From Acidicapsa ligni (lineage in GTDB: Bacteria; Acidobacteriota; Terriglobia; Terriglobales; Acidobacteriaceae): a DNA stretch of 64,000 bases. Shown here in pieces: positions 9,001 to 17,608 of the stretch. The position numbers were made by a program, and so were the translations under genes. The stretch lies in NCBI RefSeq assembly GCF_025685655.1, contig NZ_JAGSYG010000010.1, positions 62,001 through 126,000 on the forward strand, given 5' to 3'. The notes beneath the pieces are model-generated. The model was not told the DNA's origin and ran no database searches. It saw nothing but the letters and a program-made list of their open reading frames with translations. The number at the start of each line of letters is the position of its first letter. Position 1 is the first letter of the stretch.

Positions 9001-9926
9001 CCGTGAACGCGCTTGAAATAAGCACCATTCCTGGCTTTTCCCTGCTAAACACGATTTCCATCCTCAATGTAAGTGCAATCGCCGATGCGACCTCCGTCGC
9101 CATCGATGTCAATGGCAACGCCTGGTATGCCTCGAGCAACAGTACACAGGTGGTAGAGATTCATGGCGACGGAACTCTCGGCGTCGTCGGAGTCGATATC
9201 AACTCCTTAGGCGTCTGGGGTCCTCTGTCTAGTCTAACTTTCGACTCCGGCGGGGGAATGTGGATGGCCGTCGAAAGCAACCCTTCTGGCGGCGCGGATG
9301 TGTTGCAGGTCAGTCCGGCGGACGGAAGCCTTACCTACGAGGCATTTCCTTCGAGCAATATGGGCCGTTCGTACGTCACAACCCTGGCCGCAGACAACGG
9401 GGGCAATGTCTACGGATGTGACCCGTCCGGCTTGAATCTGAATGTGTTCAACGCGAGCAGCTCGGCCGCTCCTACCACCTACCCCATTAAGACCCAAAGA
9501 GCCTGCGGCACGCAACTGGTGCTGGATGGGCAAGGACACCTCTTTGCGCCGCTTATAAGCTCCTTTGGCCCCGCAGTGAATTACGGCTACGCCTTCCAAT
9601 TCTTCGCGAATCTCGATGAGTTCACAACCAAAGGGGCGCTGATTTCGCCGATCGCGAACGGCTACACCGGGAGCAGCAGCACGGAGTCGCCCACACTGAA
9701 CGTCGATCAGAATGGAAGTACCGCTGGGGGTGTTGTTGGGACCGGGGCGGCCATCGACGAATCCGGCAATCTCTGGGTTCTAAATCCCTCCGCATACGGC
9801 ACTAACTTCAGCACAGGCGCTAACGTACCGGCTAACGTGCTGGTGGAGTATATCGGTATCGGAGCGCCAGTGCTTACACCCGTAGCGACTGCACTGACGA
9901 ACGACATGTTGGGAGTTCGCCCATAA
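6096..9926 (+). CDS. Surface lipoprotein: chitobiase-C-like repeats, four IPT/TIG domains, NHL propeller
   Basis: Begins at a GTG (6096) with GGAGG a few bases upstream. The signal peptide ends in LTMVGC, so Cys28 is the likely lipidated residue and the protein sits in the outer membrane or at the surface. Order of parts in 1,276 residues: two chitobiase/hexosaminidase C-terminal-like repeats (about 40-205; motif IYYTLDGSVP), four IPT/TIG Ig-fold domains (about 210-550; motif GTNFTGATAVNFG), a conserved linker domain with a hinge-like start and several Cys pairs (about 551-850), then a propeller with NHL-like motifs GNIWVAA, GNLWTYQ, GNAWYAS (about 850-1276). IPT domains 2-4 are close copies at DNA level. 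The linker and propeller are homologous to those of the lipoprotein at 12617. A role in adhesion or polymer binding is inferred from the domains only. A hairpin follows the stop. Confidence 0.85.
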   Translation: MRVLLKRFGGRSTVAAMALASVLTMVGCGGSNSSLPGSNGTATPTFSPGAGSYNVSKDVTIADATKGAVMYCTTDGTTPTASSPVCAQPTTVFKTEFLQAIAIAPGKTASPVASAGYTITPNMVPTPTFNPAGGNFTGTQMVTISDSASNVNIYYTLDGSVPSANSTLYISGSPVAISQTSTLSAIAVAAGFTNSSVNSATYIIQAILPPPIVSGIMPTSASAGGGVLALTVNGTNFISGSTVQWNGVTQPTIFVSATQLTATIPASLIANAGTANVTVAQSSGISGAAAFTINSVTPAITAVSPSSGTVGTSVSITGTNFTGATAVSFGSTPATSFKVNSATSITAVAPAGTGTVDVTAVTPTGTSSTSAADQFTYTVPTLISISPATGPSTGGSSVAITGTNFTGATAVNFGTVPATSFKVNSATSITAVAPAGTGTVDVTVVTSNGTSATTAADQFVYTINAPAVTSISPAIGLLAGGTTVTITGVNFTDATAVNFGSTAATSITVNSTATSITAVSPAGTGTVDVTVVTPAGVSPTAATDQFAYGVAFNGTVSSGALPIVGATVQLYAAGTQAYGSGATPLTTGPSPIVTDASGKFSLLYACPTSGAPGDQVYLVASGGNTTSGPNPNANILLMEALGSCSQLALASPVTVNEVTTIASAYALSAFATINSSGGIDVGAPATGTTCNAAGNWKSTTAESCNYTGLANAFSAVNNLVNISTGVARTFTPAYKTDLAGDPQVVNNSTVPTARINALADMLASCVEGDGSGCGSGLFSAASTNGATTGTTPITPVDTLQAALNIAQNPGNNVTQLLGLVSSTSPYSITSPDPGSVALAVSGPGAPTDLTLALTFTGAGLGVGPGITLSDNNIGFSNAALSIDAGGNIWVAAYAFNLNDFSANGEVIAEFNALGAPVSKSTSIDAANNPTYGGYNPQPGSTTDGVQTNMLAVDQSGNLWTYQDGQTGNTVNALEISTIPGFSLLNTISILNVSAIADATSVAIDVNGNAWYASSNSTQVVEIHGDGTLGVVGVDINSLGVWGPLSSLTFDSGGGMWMAVESNPSGGADVLQVSPADGSLTYEAFPSSNMGRSYVTTLAADNGGNVYGCDPSGLNLNVFNASSSAAPTTYPIKTQRACGTQLVLDGQGHLFAPLISSFGPAVNYGYAFQFFANLDEFTTKGALISPIANGYTGSSSTESPTLNVDQNGSTAGGVVGTGAAIDESGNLWVLNPSAYGTNFSTGANVPANVLVEYIGIGAPVLTPVATALTNDMLGVRP
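6990..7740 (+). repeat. Three near-identical IPT/TIG coding repeats, about 252-260 bp period
   Basis: The block ending GTGGATGT recurs at about 7161, 7413 and 7673 within the lipoprotein gene, each preceded by nearly the same stretch encoding ATSxxVNSATSITAVAPAG. The first two units are almost identical at nucleotide level, implying recent in-frame duplication. Confidence 0.8.
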
Positions 9927-9933
9927 CGATTGT

Positions 9934-9963
9934 GCGAGGGTGTGGCGCAAGCCTCACCCTCGC
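9934..9963 (+). terminator. Hairpin with GCAA tetraloop after the first lipoprotein gene
   Basis: GCGAGGGTGTGGC (9934-9946) and GCCTCACCCTCGC (9951-9963) pair with one T-T mismatch around a GCAA (GNRA) loop, 8 bases after the stop codon. Pyrimidine-rich sequence follows, but only short T-runs. It likely ends or trims the transcript before the sigma-factor operon. Confidence 0.65.
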
Positions 9964-10034
9964 GCTATTCCTTTCCGTCTGGCCCACTTGATTGAATTTT
10001 TCTGAAATTAGCTGGAATAACCGGGAGAAATAAC

Positions 10035-10823
10035 GTGAGCGTCGCAGTCGCTTCCCATACTCAGAGTACAAGCACAAATCTCCGTTTTCCCGATACCTCT
10101 ACGCCAGAGGTAAAGGTAGGAACGAAGCTTGCGCTTGTTCGTGGGGAAGGAGTAGTCGATATGGACATTACCGATGAAGCTCAATCTGCTCTGAATGACA
10201 ATCTTGATCGCGCAAGCGTACGAAGGAATACATTTGTGTCTGAAGAACATATTGGGCGCATCTTTCATCTTTTTCCAAGAGCGAGTGCTGCAGGCCGGGA
10301 AAGTGATCGAGAGTTTCACGGTGGATCTTACGACGAGATTCTCGCTCTCTACCGGGAATACCGGCCCAAACTCTTCGCCTACGTTCGCAGCCTGTATCTC
10401 ACAAAAGATGAGGCGGAAGATGTCATTCAAGAGACGTTCCTGCGCCTGACCAACAAGCTGCTGCAAAAGGTCGATATCGAAAATGTGCAGGGGTGGGTAG
10501 TTCATGTAGCCCATGACCTGGCGGTTGATGTACTTCGGCGAAGAGACCGGGACGCGGCTCGATTTCGCGCACCCGTAGCCTTTGAGTTTGAAAGCCTGCA
10601 GGACCGGACATCCAGCCCGGAAGAGATGCTGTTCGAGAAGGAGCAGAGGCAAGCCATCGAGACTGCTCTACTGCGATTTACTCCACAGCAGCAACGGTGT
10701 TTTCATCTGCGGGCTGAAGGGTTTTTGTATAAGGACATCGGATTGGCACTTGGCATCAGCGAGCAGCGTGCCGCTCTCATCGTGAAGCAAGTCATCATTC
10801 GACTGACGGCGGTTTTCGGATAG
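10035..10823 (+). CDS. ECF-type RNA polymerase sigma factor with long N-terminal extension
   Basis: GTG start at 10035 with GGGAGA 8 bases upstream; 262 residues. Sigma region 2 spans about 101-170 (YREYRPKLFAYVRSLYLTKDEAEDVIQETFLRL, given in two parts) and region 4 about 205-258 (LLRFTPQQQRCFHLRAEGF, then YKDIGLALGISEQRAALIV as the HTH). The roughly 95 residues before region 2 are unlike usual ECF proteins, which start almost directly with region 2. The anti-sigma gene starts 5 bases after its stop, a standard sigma/anti-sigma arrangement, and four surface-protein genes follow on the same strand. It probably directs transcription of this operon and perhaps other genes. Its promoter motif could not be identified here. 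Confidence 0.9.
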   Translation: MSVAVASHTQSTSTNLRFPDTSTPEVKVGTKLALVRGEGVVDMDITDEAQSALNDNLDRASVRRNTFVSEEHIGRIFHLFPRASAAGRESDREFHGGSYDEILALYREYRPKLFAYVRSLYLTKDEAEDVIQETFLRLTNKLLQKVDIENVQGWVVHVAHDLAVDVLRRRDRDAARFRAPVAFEFESLQDRTSSPEEMLFEKEQRQAIETALLRFTPQQQRCFHLRAEGFLYKDIGLALGISEQRAALIVKQVIIRLTAVFG

Positions 10824-10828
10824 AAACT

Positions 10829-12604
10829 ATGAACAAACTTCTGCGCTATTTCATTCCGAGTGTGAACGAACATCTATCCGATGATCGTCTGGCAAATCTG
10901 CTTTGCGGAGATCTCTCATTCCTGCAGAGGTGGATCGCACAGCGGCACCTCGCAGCGTGTTCGCAATGCAAACTCCAGCAGGAAGAGTTGGAAGGCCCAC
11001 GCGCTGAGCATTTCTTCGATCACTATCTTCAGATCCGACGCCGGGAAAAATTATCCGACGAGCCGGAGATGCAGTTCGCTAAAAAACTGCGGACTCACAT
11101 TCAGAATGTGCCGCAGGAACACAAGGCTTTTCTCTTCCCCAAAATCTCATTCCCCGAGCTTTCTCTGATGAATCCAGCCCTGGTCGCCTGCGTGGTGTTT
11201 GGCTTCGCAACAGTTCTCTCCTTCTTCTTCTGGTGGCAGCAGCGCACTCCACAGATCAGCTCAAACGCGCTGCTGGTTCGCGCCGAAAAGTGGGATACGT
11301 CGAGTCTCGCTTCTGCCTCCGGCGTTGTGTATCAGACTGTACGCATCACCATGACCAAAGAGTCAAAGCAGGAAACGCTATCGCGTGCGATCTACCGAGA
11401 CCCGAAAGGCAAGCGCAAGCCAAAACCCATACGACTGGATGAGAGCCAGGAGCAGGTGAAGAACACGCTCACGACGGCTGGTCTTGACTGGGATGAGCCT
11501 CTCTCTGCTTCGGGTTATCAGAACTGGCACGATCATCAACATATACGTGAAGACCACATCGCCCGCGCCGGTTCGCATCTCCTGCGGCTTACAACGACGG
11601 TGCCTGAGGGGTTCGTCTCGGAACAGTCTCTCACCGTGCGCGATACGGATTTTCATCCTGTGCAGCGGACAGTAGCTCTCCGCAACAGCAGCACCGTGGA
11701 GATTGCCGAGGTGGATTTCAAGATTCTCCCGTGGAACCAGGTCAATTCCAATGTCTTCGAGCCTTCAGAGATAGCAAGCTCAGGAGCTGTATCGAATACC
11801 GCCCGCATCCTGCCATTTCCGCATCTGCCGGAGACGCTCACGGAAGAGCAGATCGATGTGGCCGAGCTTGGCGCACGTCTCATGTTGAACCGGCTACACG
11901 CCGACAGCGGAGTGCCCATTGAGCTTCATCGCAATGCGCAGGGAGTGACTGTAGACGGCCTGGTCGACACGGAAAACAGGCGTCGGGAACTACAGGCAGG
12001 GCTGCAGAGCGTGCCGCATGTCACCGTCGCTATTCAAAGCGATGAGGCACTGAAGGCCAATCCATCCGCCATGAATAGCGTGCAGTCCATATCGGTAGCT
12101 TCGATGCCGGACCAGCCATCGCCCCTGGAAATATACCTGGAAAGCCACGGGCAGAAGATCGCCGACATCAATAGCCTTGCGCAGCAGTTCTTTGATGACG
12201 CGCTGACGATCAATCAGGAGAGCAGGGAGATTGCAGATCTCCAGACGCGGTTCACGCCGGAGGGGCAAACGCTCCTCACGTCGGCAACCCTGTCGGAGTT
12301 GATCTACCGACACCACGAGCGCTTAGAGGAAGCCTTGAGGCGCGAGCGTGAATTATTGGGTGACGCGCAGAGCGCACCCACGCCGGATCCCGGCTCGCCC
12401 ACGCCATCAACATCCTCACTGGTGGAAGCAGCGGAGCGCAATCTCGCTCTTGCAAAAGAGTTGACGCAAACCAATCACCCAGCCGTACGGACTGCCGACA
12501 GGATTCTCGCGGAAATGTCGCTTGCGATGAATGATCTGATCGCAGGAGCCCGGGAAGCATACGGCAAGTCTCAGAGCCACGTGTCTCTGAGCGGAAAGAA
12601 GTAG
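10829..12604 (+). CDS. Anti-sigma factor: zinc-finger ZAS domain, one TM helix, large periplasmic region
   Basis: 591 residues, starting 5 bases after the sigma gene. The N-terminus has HLSDDRLANLLCGDL and then H40-LAA-C44-SQ-C47, the HxxxCxxC core of zinc-binding anti-sigma domains, which hold the ECF factor at the membrane. A single transmembrane helix follows at about 115-136 (ALVACVVFGFATVLSFFFWW). The remaining 450 residues should be periplasmic and are far longer than in ordinary anti-sigma factors. They start beta-rich (about 140-300) and become helical and Q/E-rich towards the C-terminus, where long amphipathic helices are likely. No protease site was identified. The periplasmic part presumably senses the envelope or one of the surface proteins encoded downstream; that is inference. 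Confidence 0.83.
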   Translation: MNKLLRYFIPSVNEHLSDDRLANLLCGDLSFLQRWIAQRHLAACSQCKLQQEELEGPRAEHFFDHYLQIRRREKLSDEPEMQFAKKLRTHIQNVPQEHKAFLFPKISFPELSLMNPALVACVVFGFATVLSFFFWWQQRTPQISSNALLVRAEKWDTSSLASASGVVYQTVRITMTKESKQETLSRAIYRDPKGKRKPKPIRLDESQEQVKNTLTTAGLDWDEPLSASGYQNWHDHQHIREDHIARAGSHLLRLTTTVPEGFVSEQSLTVRDTDFHPVQRTVALRNSSTVEIAEVDFKILPWNQVNSNVFEPSEIASSGAVSNTARILPFPHLPETLTEEQIDVAELGARLMLNRLHADSGVPIELHRNAQGVTVDGLVDTENRRRELQAGLQSVPHVTVAIQSDEALKANPSAMNSVQSISVASMPDQPSPLEIYLESHGQKIADINSLAQQFFDDALTINQESREIADLQTRFTPEGQTLLTSATLSELIYRHHERLEEALRRERELLGDAQSAPTPDPGSPTPSTSSLVEAAERNLALAKELTQTNHPAVRTADRILAEMSLAMNDLIAGAREAYGKSQSHVSLSGKK

Positions 12605-12616
12605 GAAACCTCGGTC

Positions 12617-15600
12617 ATGCTGTCGATTCTTCGTCAAGTTGTATCCCTTCAGTCTGTCCATTGCGGTTGGCCATCTCGATCCATCCAGGGAACGCGCAGA
12701 ACTGGCCGTTTATGCGGTCGTTTGCGTAGTCACGTGTTATTGGGCGGTGTCCTCGCTGTACTGCTTGTCGTCATGGCGGGTTGCGGAGGCAGCGGCTCTA
12801 CGCCAGGTGGTGGCGGCGGCGCAACAGCGACCCCGATCACGATGACCAACGCGAACGGACTGACGGCTACTGCGAGCGCTCTATCGATCGGTTCGAAGAT
12901 CTCGTTCAGCATGAAGCCGTTGAACGACACGAATAATCTGGGCGTGGACTGGACCGTGGCCTGCGGCGGAAATCCAGTTACTGGAAGTGTCACCAACGGC
13001 AATTGCGGCACATTTGCGCCGGCTCACACGCAAGACGGAGGCTCGACCCTCTATAGCGCTCCATCCCAGGTCCCGATTAACGCCTCAATTACGATCACTG
13101 CGACAGTAACAGGGAATCGATCGCAGAGCAGCAGCGTGAGCCTCACAATCGTCGCGGCGCCGATTGGCGTTGAGATCCACTCTGCTGTGCCTTCCTCTAT
13201 GGTGATCAACGCAACAACAAATATCTTCGCTACCGTGACTAACGATGCGGCGGGTACGGGCGTCATCTGGACGGTGAGTTGCGGATCCAGTGTCTGCGGT
13301 TCGTTCAACCCGCCAACGGCGCTACCAGGATACGGCACTGTGTATACGGCTCCCTCTGCCGTGCCGACAGGGAACTCAGTAACGATCACGGCAACTTCGC
13401 TGACCGATACCACTAAGTCCTCGAGCGTCACCGTGCAGATCACCGCGCCGCCTCCACCTGTTCCAGTTACGTTGACCTTACGGCCATTGAGCGTGTATCT
13501 CGAAACTACTGGTTTAGCTCACTCGACTCCGTTGACAGCGGTCGTTTCTAACGATCCAGCCGATGCGGGTGTCGATTGGTCTCTTAGTTGCGGCTCATCG
13601 AGCTGCGGAACGATCAATGCATCGGTAAAAGCACACACCCCGAGTGGTGGTTCCGTTAGCTATGCAAGTCCTGCAACGGTGCCGTCGGGTGGAACAGTCA
13701 CCATCACGGCGAAATCCACGACGAATCCGGCAATATCGGAATCCACTACCGCGACAATCATCACAACCTTGCCGATTATTGTCACGATGCCTTCCGCACC
13801 CCCAGCAGCAATTGCAACAGGGGCTCAGGCAACGCTGTCGGCAACGGTCGCAAATGATACGGCCAACCTGGGAGTAAATTGGACCGCGAGTTGCGGCAGC
13901 GCAGGCGCATGCGGCAGCTTCAATCTGTCTCCAGCTCAAACGGCAAGTGGCGGGCAAATCGTTTACACCGCTCCAACCTCGATCCCCACAGGCGGGCTGA
14001 TAACAATCACCGCGTCTTCGCCTGCCTCCACGCCGTCGAATCCAGCTGTTGCCTTTACTACAATCGTTGCCCGGCCGCCATCTCTTACGTTCTCGCAGAT
14101 GCTGCCGTCCTCAATGGTATCTGCGACACAGGCTCCGGTAAGCGCCACAGTTGCGAACGATGTTTCTCCGGGAGGCGTTACCTGGTCGGTGCAGTGCAGC
14201 AGCACACTTCCCGGTGGCTGCGGATGGGTCGTTCCCGCCCACACGGCGAGCGGCGCGACTGCCATCTATACTGCGCCTCCGGTCACATCGACCGAGACGT
14301 CGGTGACGGTCACAGCAACATCGACTGCAGATTCGAGCATAAGCATTGTTTCAAATCCCCTCACGGTCAATCCGTCAACAGTTTCGGTCGGGTTCGTCCC
14401 CTCTTTGCCGGCGAATATCCAGCCGAACGCAACCGTGAATCTGATCGCGTCAGTGGCCAACGATACGACGAACGCAGGCGTGGACTGGCAGGTATGCTCA
14501 AGCGGCTGCGGCTTCTTTACGATCAAGCCTGCAACCGCGGCAATTCCTGCCACGCTGACTACGCCGTATATTCCAGCAGTCGCTGCTGTGACGTCGCCGT
14601 GCACTGGTTGTTTGTCTTCAACAGGCGTCCCCATCCCCGCGTGGCCCAATGGCCTGCCGATCCCATATACCGCTCCATCGGATATACCCTCTACCGGCAT
14701 TGTGGCGATTGGAGCAGCGGCCCATGCCGATGCGACGAAAGCGAACTCGGGCACTATCACTGTCACTACGAGCTTGACCGGTCCTGCGCTGAATGGCGTT
14801 GTTCAGTCAGGATCAATACCGGTCGCGGGAACTTCCGTTCTTTTATTCGCCGCCGGGACCAGCGGATATGCATCTGCCTCTTCGCAGATCGCAGAAACTA
14901 CGGCAGGCAAGAATGGCAACTTCACAATACCGTCTGGCTATGCGTGCCCATCCTCCAGCAGTCAGATGTACCTGGTGGCCACTGGGGGCTCTGTTGGCAC
15001 CAACGCCGCGAATCCAAATCTTTCGTTGATGACAGCGCTCGGAAGCTGTAGCGGGTTGGCCTCCAGCCCGCTTGTAGTCAATGAGCTCACGACCATTGCT
15101 TCAACATTGGCAACATCACCTTTTGCCTCCAACGATGCGCTCACGGGTAACAGCAGCTATCTTTACCTGGGCACGAGCAGCGGGAATCTCTCCGGGCTTG
15201 CGAACGCGTTCGCCATGGTGAACAGCATGGTAGACATCACCACTGGGCAGCCAAAATTCTGGACTCCGGCAGAAAATGCAGTGGTTCCCTTTCAACAGCT
15301 CAACACGCTGGCCAATTACCTGAACGGCTGTGTGGCAACCTCGGGTGGCGTTGAAGGCGACGGAAGTCCCTGCAGTATTTTGTTCACTGCGACGGATACG
15401 CTCGGACAAGCACCAGGAGTCTTCTCCGGGGCCATCGCACCATCCGACACACTACAGGCTGCATTCAATATGGCGCAGCATCCCTCTTCGACGTACAACG
15501 GTACTGGCAATCCGCTCGTCGGAGCATATACTTTCGATCGCGACAACAACCTCTTCACGCTGGCAACCTCAACCTCTGCTTTTCAGCCTACCTATACGGC

Positions 15601-16654
15601 GAGTCTAGTCCCTGCGACGATCTCGTTTAACTACACCGGCGGTGGCGGCCTTACTGCCGCTAGCGTGGTCGATTCCTTCGCTGTCGACGCAAATGACAAT
15701 CTTTGGATTACAGATACTGCTAACGGCAGCGTCATCGAATGGAACGCTACCGGCGCAGCACTCTCACCCTCTACCGGCTTCCCGGCCGGAGGCGGTCCTC
15801 TTGCAATCGATGCAAACGGAAATATATGGGTCTCCGGCAACGGCGTTCTAAACGAACTGACGAGCCTCGGAGCCCCAGTCCCCGGAAGTCCCTTTAAGGG
15901 CCTGGTTGGAGGCGGCAACGACATGGCCTTCGACGCCCAGGACAATCTGTGGATTGCAAACGGCGCTGGAGTGAATGAGTTCAGCAACTTTGGAGTGGAG
16001 CTGTCGCCCGCATCCGGATTCACCAATAGCGGGATCTCCAATATCACCGCTGTAGGCATTGATAGTTCCAACAACGTGTGGATCGGGAGTTCGATCATTG
16101 AGACTGACGCCACGCTCTCATTGCTTTCCGAACTTACGAATCCGAGTGGAGAGTTGATCGTCAGTACCTCATCGGCTGGCGAGGTTCTCCCCGGAATCGC
16201 TGCGAATGGCTCGGGCGTTATTGCGGCTGCCCTGAGCGGCGAGGCCGGCTTGCACAGTCAGGGCGGCGGGATCTGCAAAGTTCCACCCTACGGCGGGTTA
16301 AACACCATTCTGATACCCACGTGCTACGCGGGCGGCCTACCACTTGGGGGCAACGGTTACACCCCTGTTCCCGCCAGCCCGCAAGGTGTCGTATACGACG
16401 GCGCGGGAGGTTTATGGATGTCAGGTGAGGATGGGACATTGGTCCTCTACGATGCGATGGGAAACTTCGGTGGCGCCAGCATTTCTCTTGCTAACCCCAT
16501 TCCCGGATCATTGCGCACTGCCGTGGACGGATCCGGCAACGTATGGGTACTGCTCGCCGATAACACAGTGATAGAACACATTGGCGCCGCCACGCCGGTG
16601 GTGACGCCCATCGCGTTAGGCGTGAAAAACAAAACGCTGGCGGCGAAACCATGA
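12617..16654 (+). CDS. Surface lipoprotein: six Cys-paired Ig-like repeats, shared linker, NHL propeller
   Basis: 1,345 residues, 12 bases after the anti-sigma gene, with AGGAAA upstream of the ATG. The signal peptide ends in VVMAGC (lipid Cys56), followed by a Gly-rich tether. Six Ig-like repeats of about 100 residues run from about 66 to 718. Each follows the pattern ATVxNDxxxxGVxW, then a tight Cys pair (usually CGSxxCGxF), T(A/P)SG, YTAPxxVPxG and VTITAxS. A linker domain (about 720-1000) with GxVxSGxxPVxG, LMTALGSCSGL, ELTTIAS and GLANAFAMVNSMVDITTG comes next, then a propeller with NLWITDTANG, GNIWVSGNG, NLWIANGAG and GNVWVLLAD. Linker and propeller are paralogous to those of the 6096 gene, whereas the N-terminal arrays differ. 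Likely a surface-exposed binding protein. Position behind sigma/anti-sigma implies shared regulation. Confidence 0.85.
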   Translation: MLSILRQVVSLQSVHCGWPSRSIQGTRRTGRLCGRLRSHVLLGGVLAVLLVVMAGCGGSGSTPGGGGGATATPITMTNANGLTATASALSIGSKISFSMKPLNDTNNLGVDWTVACGGNPVTGSVTNGNCGTFAPAHTQDGGSTLYSAPSQVPINASITITATVTGNRSQSSSVSLTIVAAPIGVEIHSAVPSSMVINATTNIFATVTNDAAGTGVIWTVSCGSSVCGSFNPPTALPGYGTVYTAPSAVPTGNSVTITATSLTDTTKSSSVTVQITAPPPPVPVTLTLRPLSVYLETTGLAHSTPLTAVVSNDPADAGVDWSLSCGSSSCGTINASVKAHTPSGGSVSYASPATVPSGGTVTITAKSTTNPAISESTTATIITTLPIIVTMPSAPPAAIATGAQATLSATVANDTANLGVNWTASCGSAGACGSFNLSPAQTASGGQIVYTAPTSIPTGGLITITASSPASTPSNPAVAFTTIVARPPSLTFSQMLPSSMVSATQAPVSATVANDVSPGGVTWSVQCSSTLPGGCGWVVPAHTASGATAIYTAPPVTSTETSVTVTATSTADSSISIVSNPLTVNPSTVSVGFVPSLPANIQPNATVNLIASVANDTTNAGVDWQVCSSGCGFFTIKPATAAIPATLTTPYIPAVAAVTSPCTGCLSSTGVPIPAWPNGLPIPYTAPSDIPSTGIVAIGAAAHADATKANSGTITVTTSLTGPALNGVVQSGSIPVAGTSVLLFAAGTSGYASASSQIAETTAGKNGNFTIPSGYACPSSSSQMYLVATGGSVGTNAANPNLSLMTALGSCSGLASSPLVVNELTTIASTLATSPFASNDALTGNSSYLYLGTSSGNLSGLANAFAMVNSMVDITTGQPKFWTPAENAVVPFQQLNTLANYLNGCVATSGGVEGDGSPCSILFTATDTLGQAPGVFSGAIAPSDTLQAAFNMAQHPSSTYNGTGNPLVGAYTFDRDNNLFTLATSTSAFQPTYTASLVPATISFNYTGGGGLTAASVVDSFAVDANDNLWITDTANGSVIEWNATGAALSPSTGFPAGGGPLAIDANGNIWVSGNGVLNELTSLGAPVPGSPFKGLVGGGNDMAFDAQDNLWIANGAGVNEFSNFGVELSPASGFTNSGISNITAVGIDSSNNVWIGSSIIETDATLSLLSELTNPSGELIVSTSSAGEVLPGIAANGSGVIAAALSGEAGLHSQGGGICKVPPYGGLNTILIPTCYAGGLPLGGNGYTPVPASPQGVVYDGAGGLWMSGEDGTLVLYDAMGNFGGASISLANPIPGSLRTAVDGSGNVWVLLADNTVIEHIGAATPVVTPIALGVKNKTLAAKP

Positions 16655-16713
16655 GAGACGCAGTTGGATTGTTGCCTGCCCGTCCACACCGAATATCTGA
16701 CCAAGAGGAATCG

Positions 16714-17556
16714 ATGAAGACTGCATTTTGCTTATACGAAACAACGAAGAAGGATTTGCCTTTACTGCATCTCTCGAATGTAGCCACGAGAGGCTGTCTG
16801 GCTTTGCTGTGTGCTGCTGTTTTGTGTGTAGTGTCCGGCTGCTCTTCGAGCAACGCCTACAAGCCTACCGTCGAAGGAATCATGTTTACCGATGTGAATG
16901 GCACCCCACTAAAAACTCAGCCAAAATCGCTGACCGTGGGGCAGGGAAGTTATGTCAATGTCACGCTGAGCGGTGATACCCAGCTTCTGGGAGCGAACTG
17001 GAGTGTCGTTTGCGGCAGCGCGCTTCCTCCAGGCGAGCCGCTTCCGCCGGGGCAGACTCAGGATCAGTCCTGTGGCACTTTCACGCCTGCTCACACCATG
17101 AGCGGTCCGATCCCAACCTTCGTGGGGAACGCAGTTACCTCAGGATATGTCGCACTGTATGTTGCGCCCGCAGCCCCACCAAAGCAGGGAGCGGTCACAC
17201 TCTACGCCCTGGCAACCGCAGATCCCAACAAGACCGCCTCGGTCACACTATCCATTGATGGAGAGCCCATCTCGGTCAGCTTCGCACCGGCTCCGCCTTC
17301 CACTATGCAGGTCGGTGCAAGCGCGCAGTCCAGGGTAATACTGAACAACGATATAACCAGCGCCGGGGTACGGTGGTCGACCATTTGCGGATCGGCAGAT
17401 TGCGGTTTCTTTGGGCCGGCAGAGAGCTTGGGCGGGGTGACAACCACTTACGTTGCGCCAGCCTCGGTACCTCGCGGCGGTACGGTTCAGGTTACGGCGA
17501 CCTCGATTGCCGATCCCACCAAAACGATTACGACAGCAGTTTCTATTACCCCATAG
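16714..17556 (+). CDS. Lipoprotein with two Cys-paired Ig-like repeats
   Basis: The frame is open back to 16651, but the ATG at 16714 with AGAGGA just upstream is preferred. The signal peptide ends in VVSGC, a perfect lipobox (Cys43). The 280-residue product contains two Ig-like units of the same type as in the preceding protein: GANWSVVCGS with a second Cys about 20 residues later (QSCGTFTPAHT), then GVRWSTICGSADCGFFGP, TTYVAPASVPRGGTVQVTATS. It ends directly after the second unit, with no linker or propeller, so it is a short stand-alone version of the array. Function is unknown; a small adhesin or a cap for the surface complex would fit. It lies 59 bases after the larger lipoprotein gene and 52 before the porin gene. 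Confidence 0.82.
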   Translation: MKTAFCLYETTKKDLPLLHLSNVATRGCLALLCAAVLCVVSGCSSSNAYKPTVEGIMFTDVNGTPLKTQPKSLTVGQGSYVNVTLSGDTQLLGANWSVVCGSALPPGEPLPPGQTQDQSCGTFTPAHTMSGPIPTFVGNAVTSGYVALYVAPAAPPKQGAVTLYALATADPNKTASVTLSIDGEPISVSFAPAPPSTMQVGASAQSRVILNNDITSAGVRWSTICGSADCGFFGPAESLGGVTTTYVAPASVPRGGTVQVTATSIADPTKTITTAVSITP

Positions 17557-17608
17557 CGCGGCCACTTATTCATCCACGCCGAGAAGACAGAACCGAAGGA
17601 GAAGACGA

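Noticed and set aside
10035-12604. FecI/FecR-type iron signalling pair
   Set aside because: The second protein has an HxxxCxxC zinc-finger anti-sigma domain, not a FecR domain, and the receptor shows no obvious N-terminal signalling domain.
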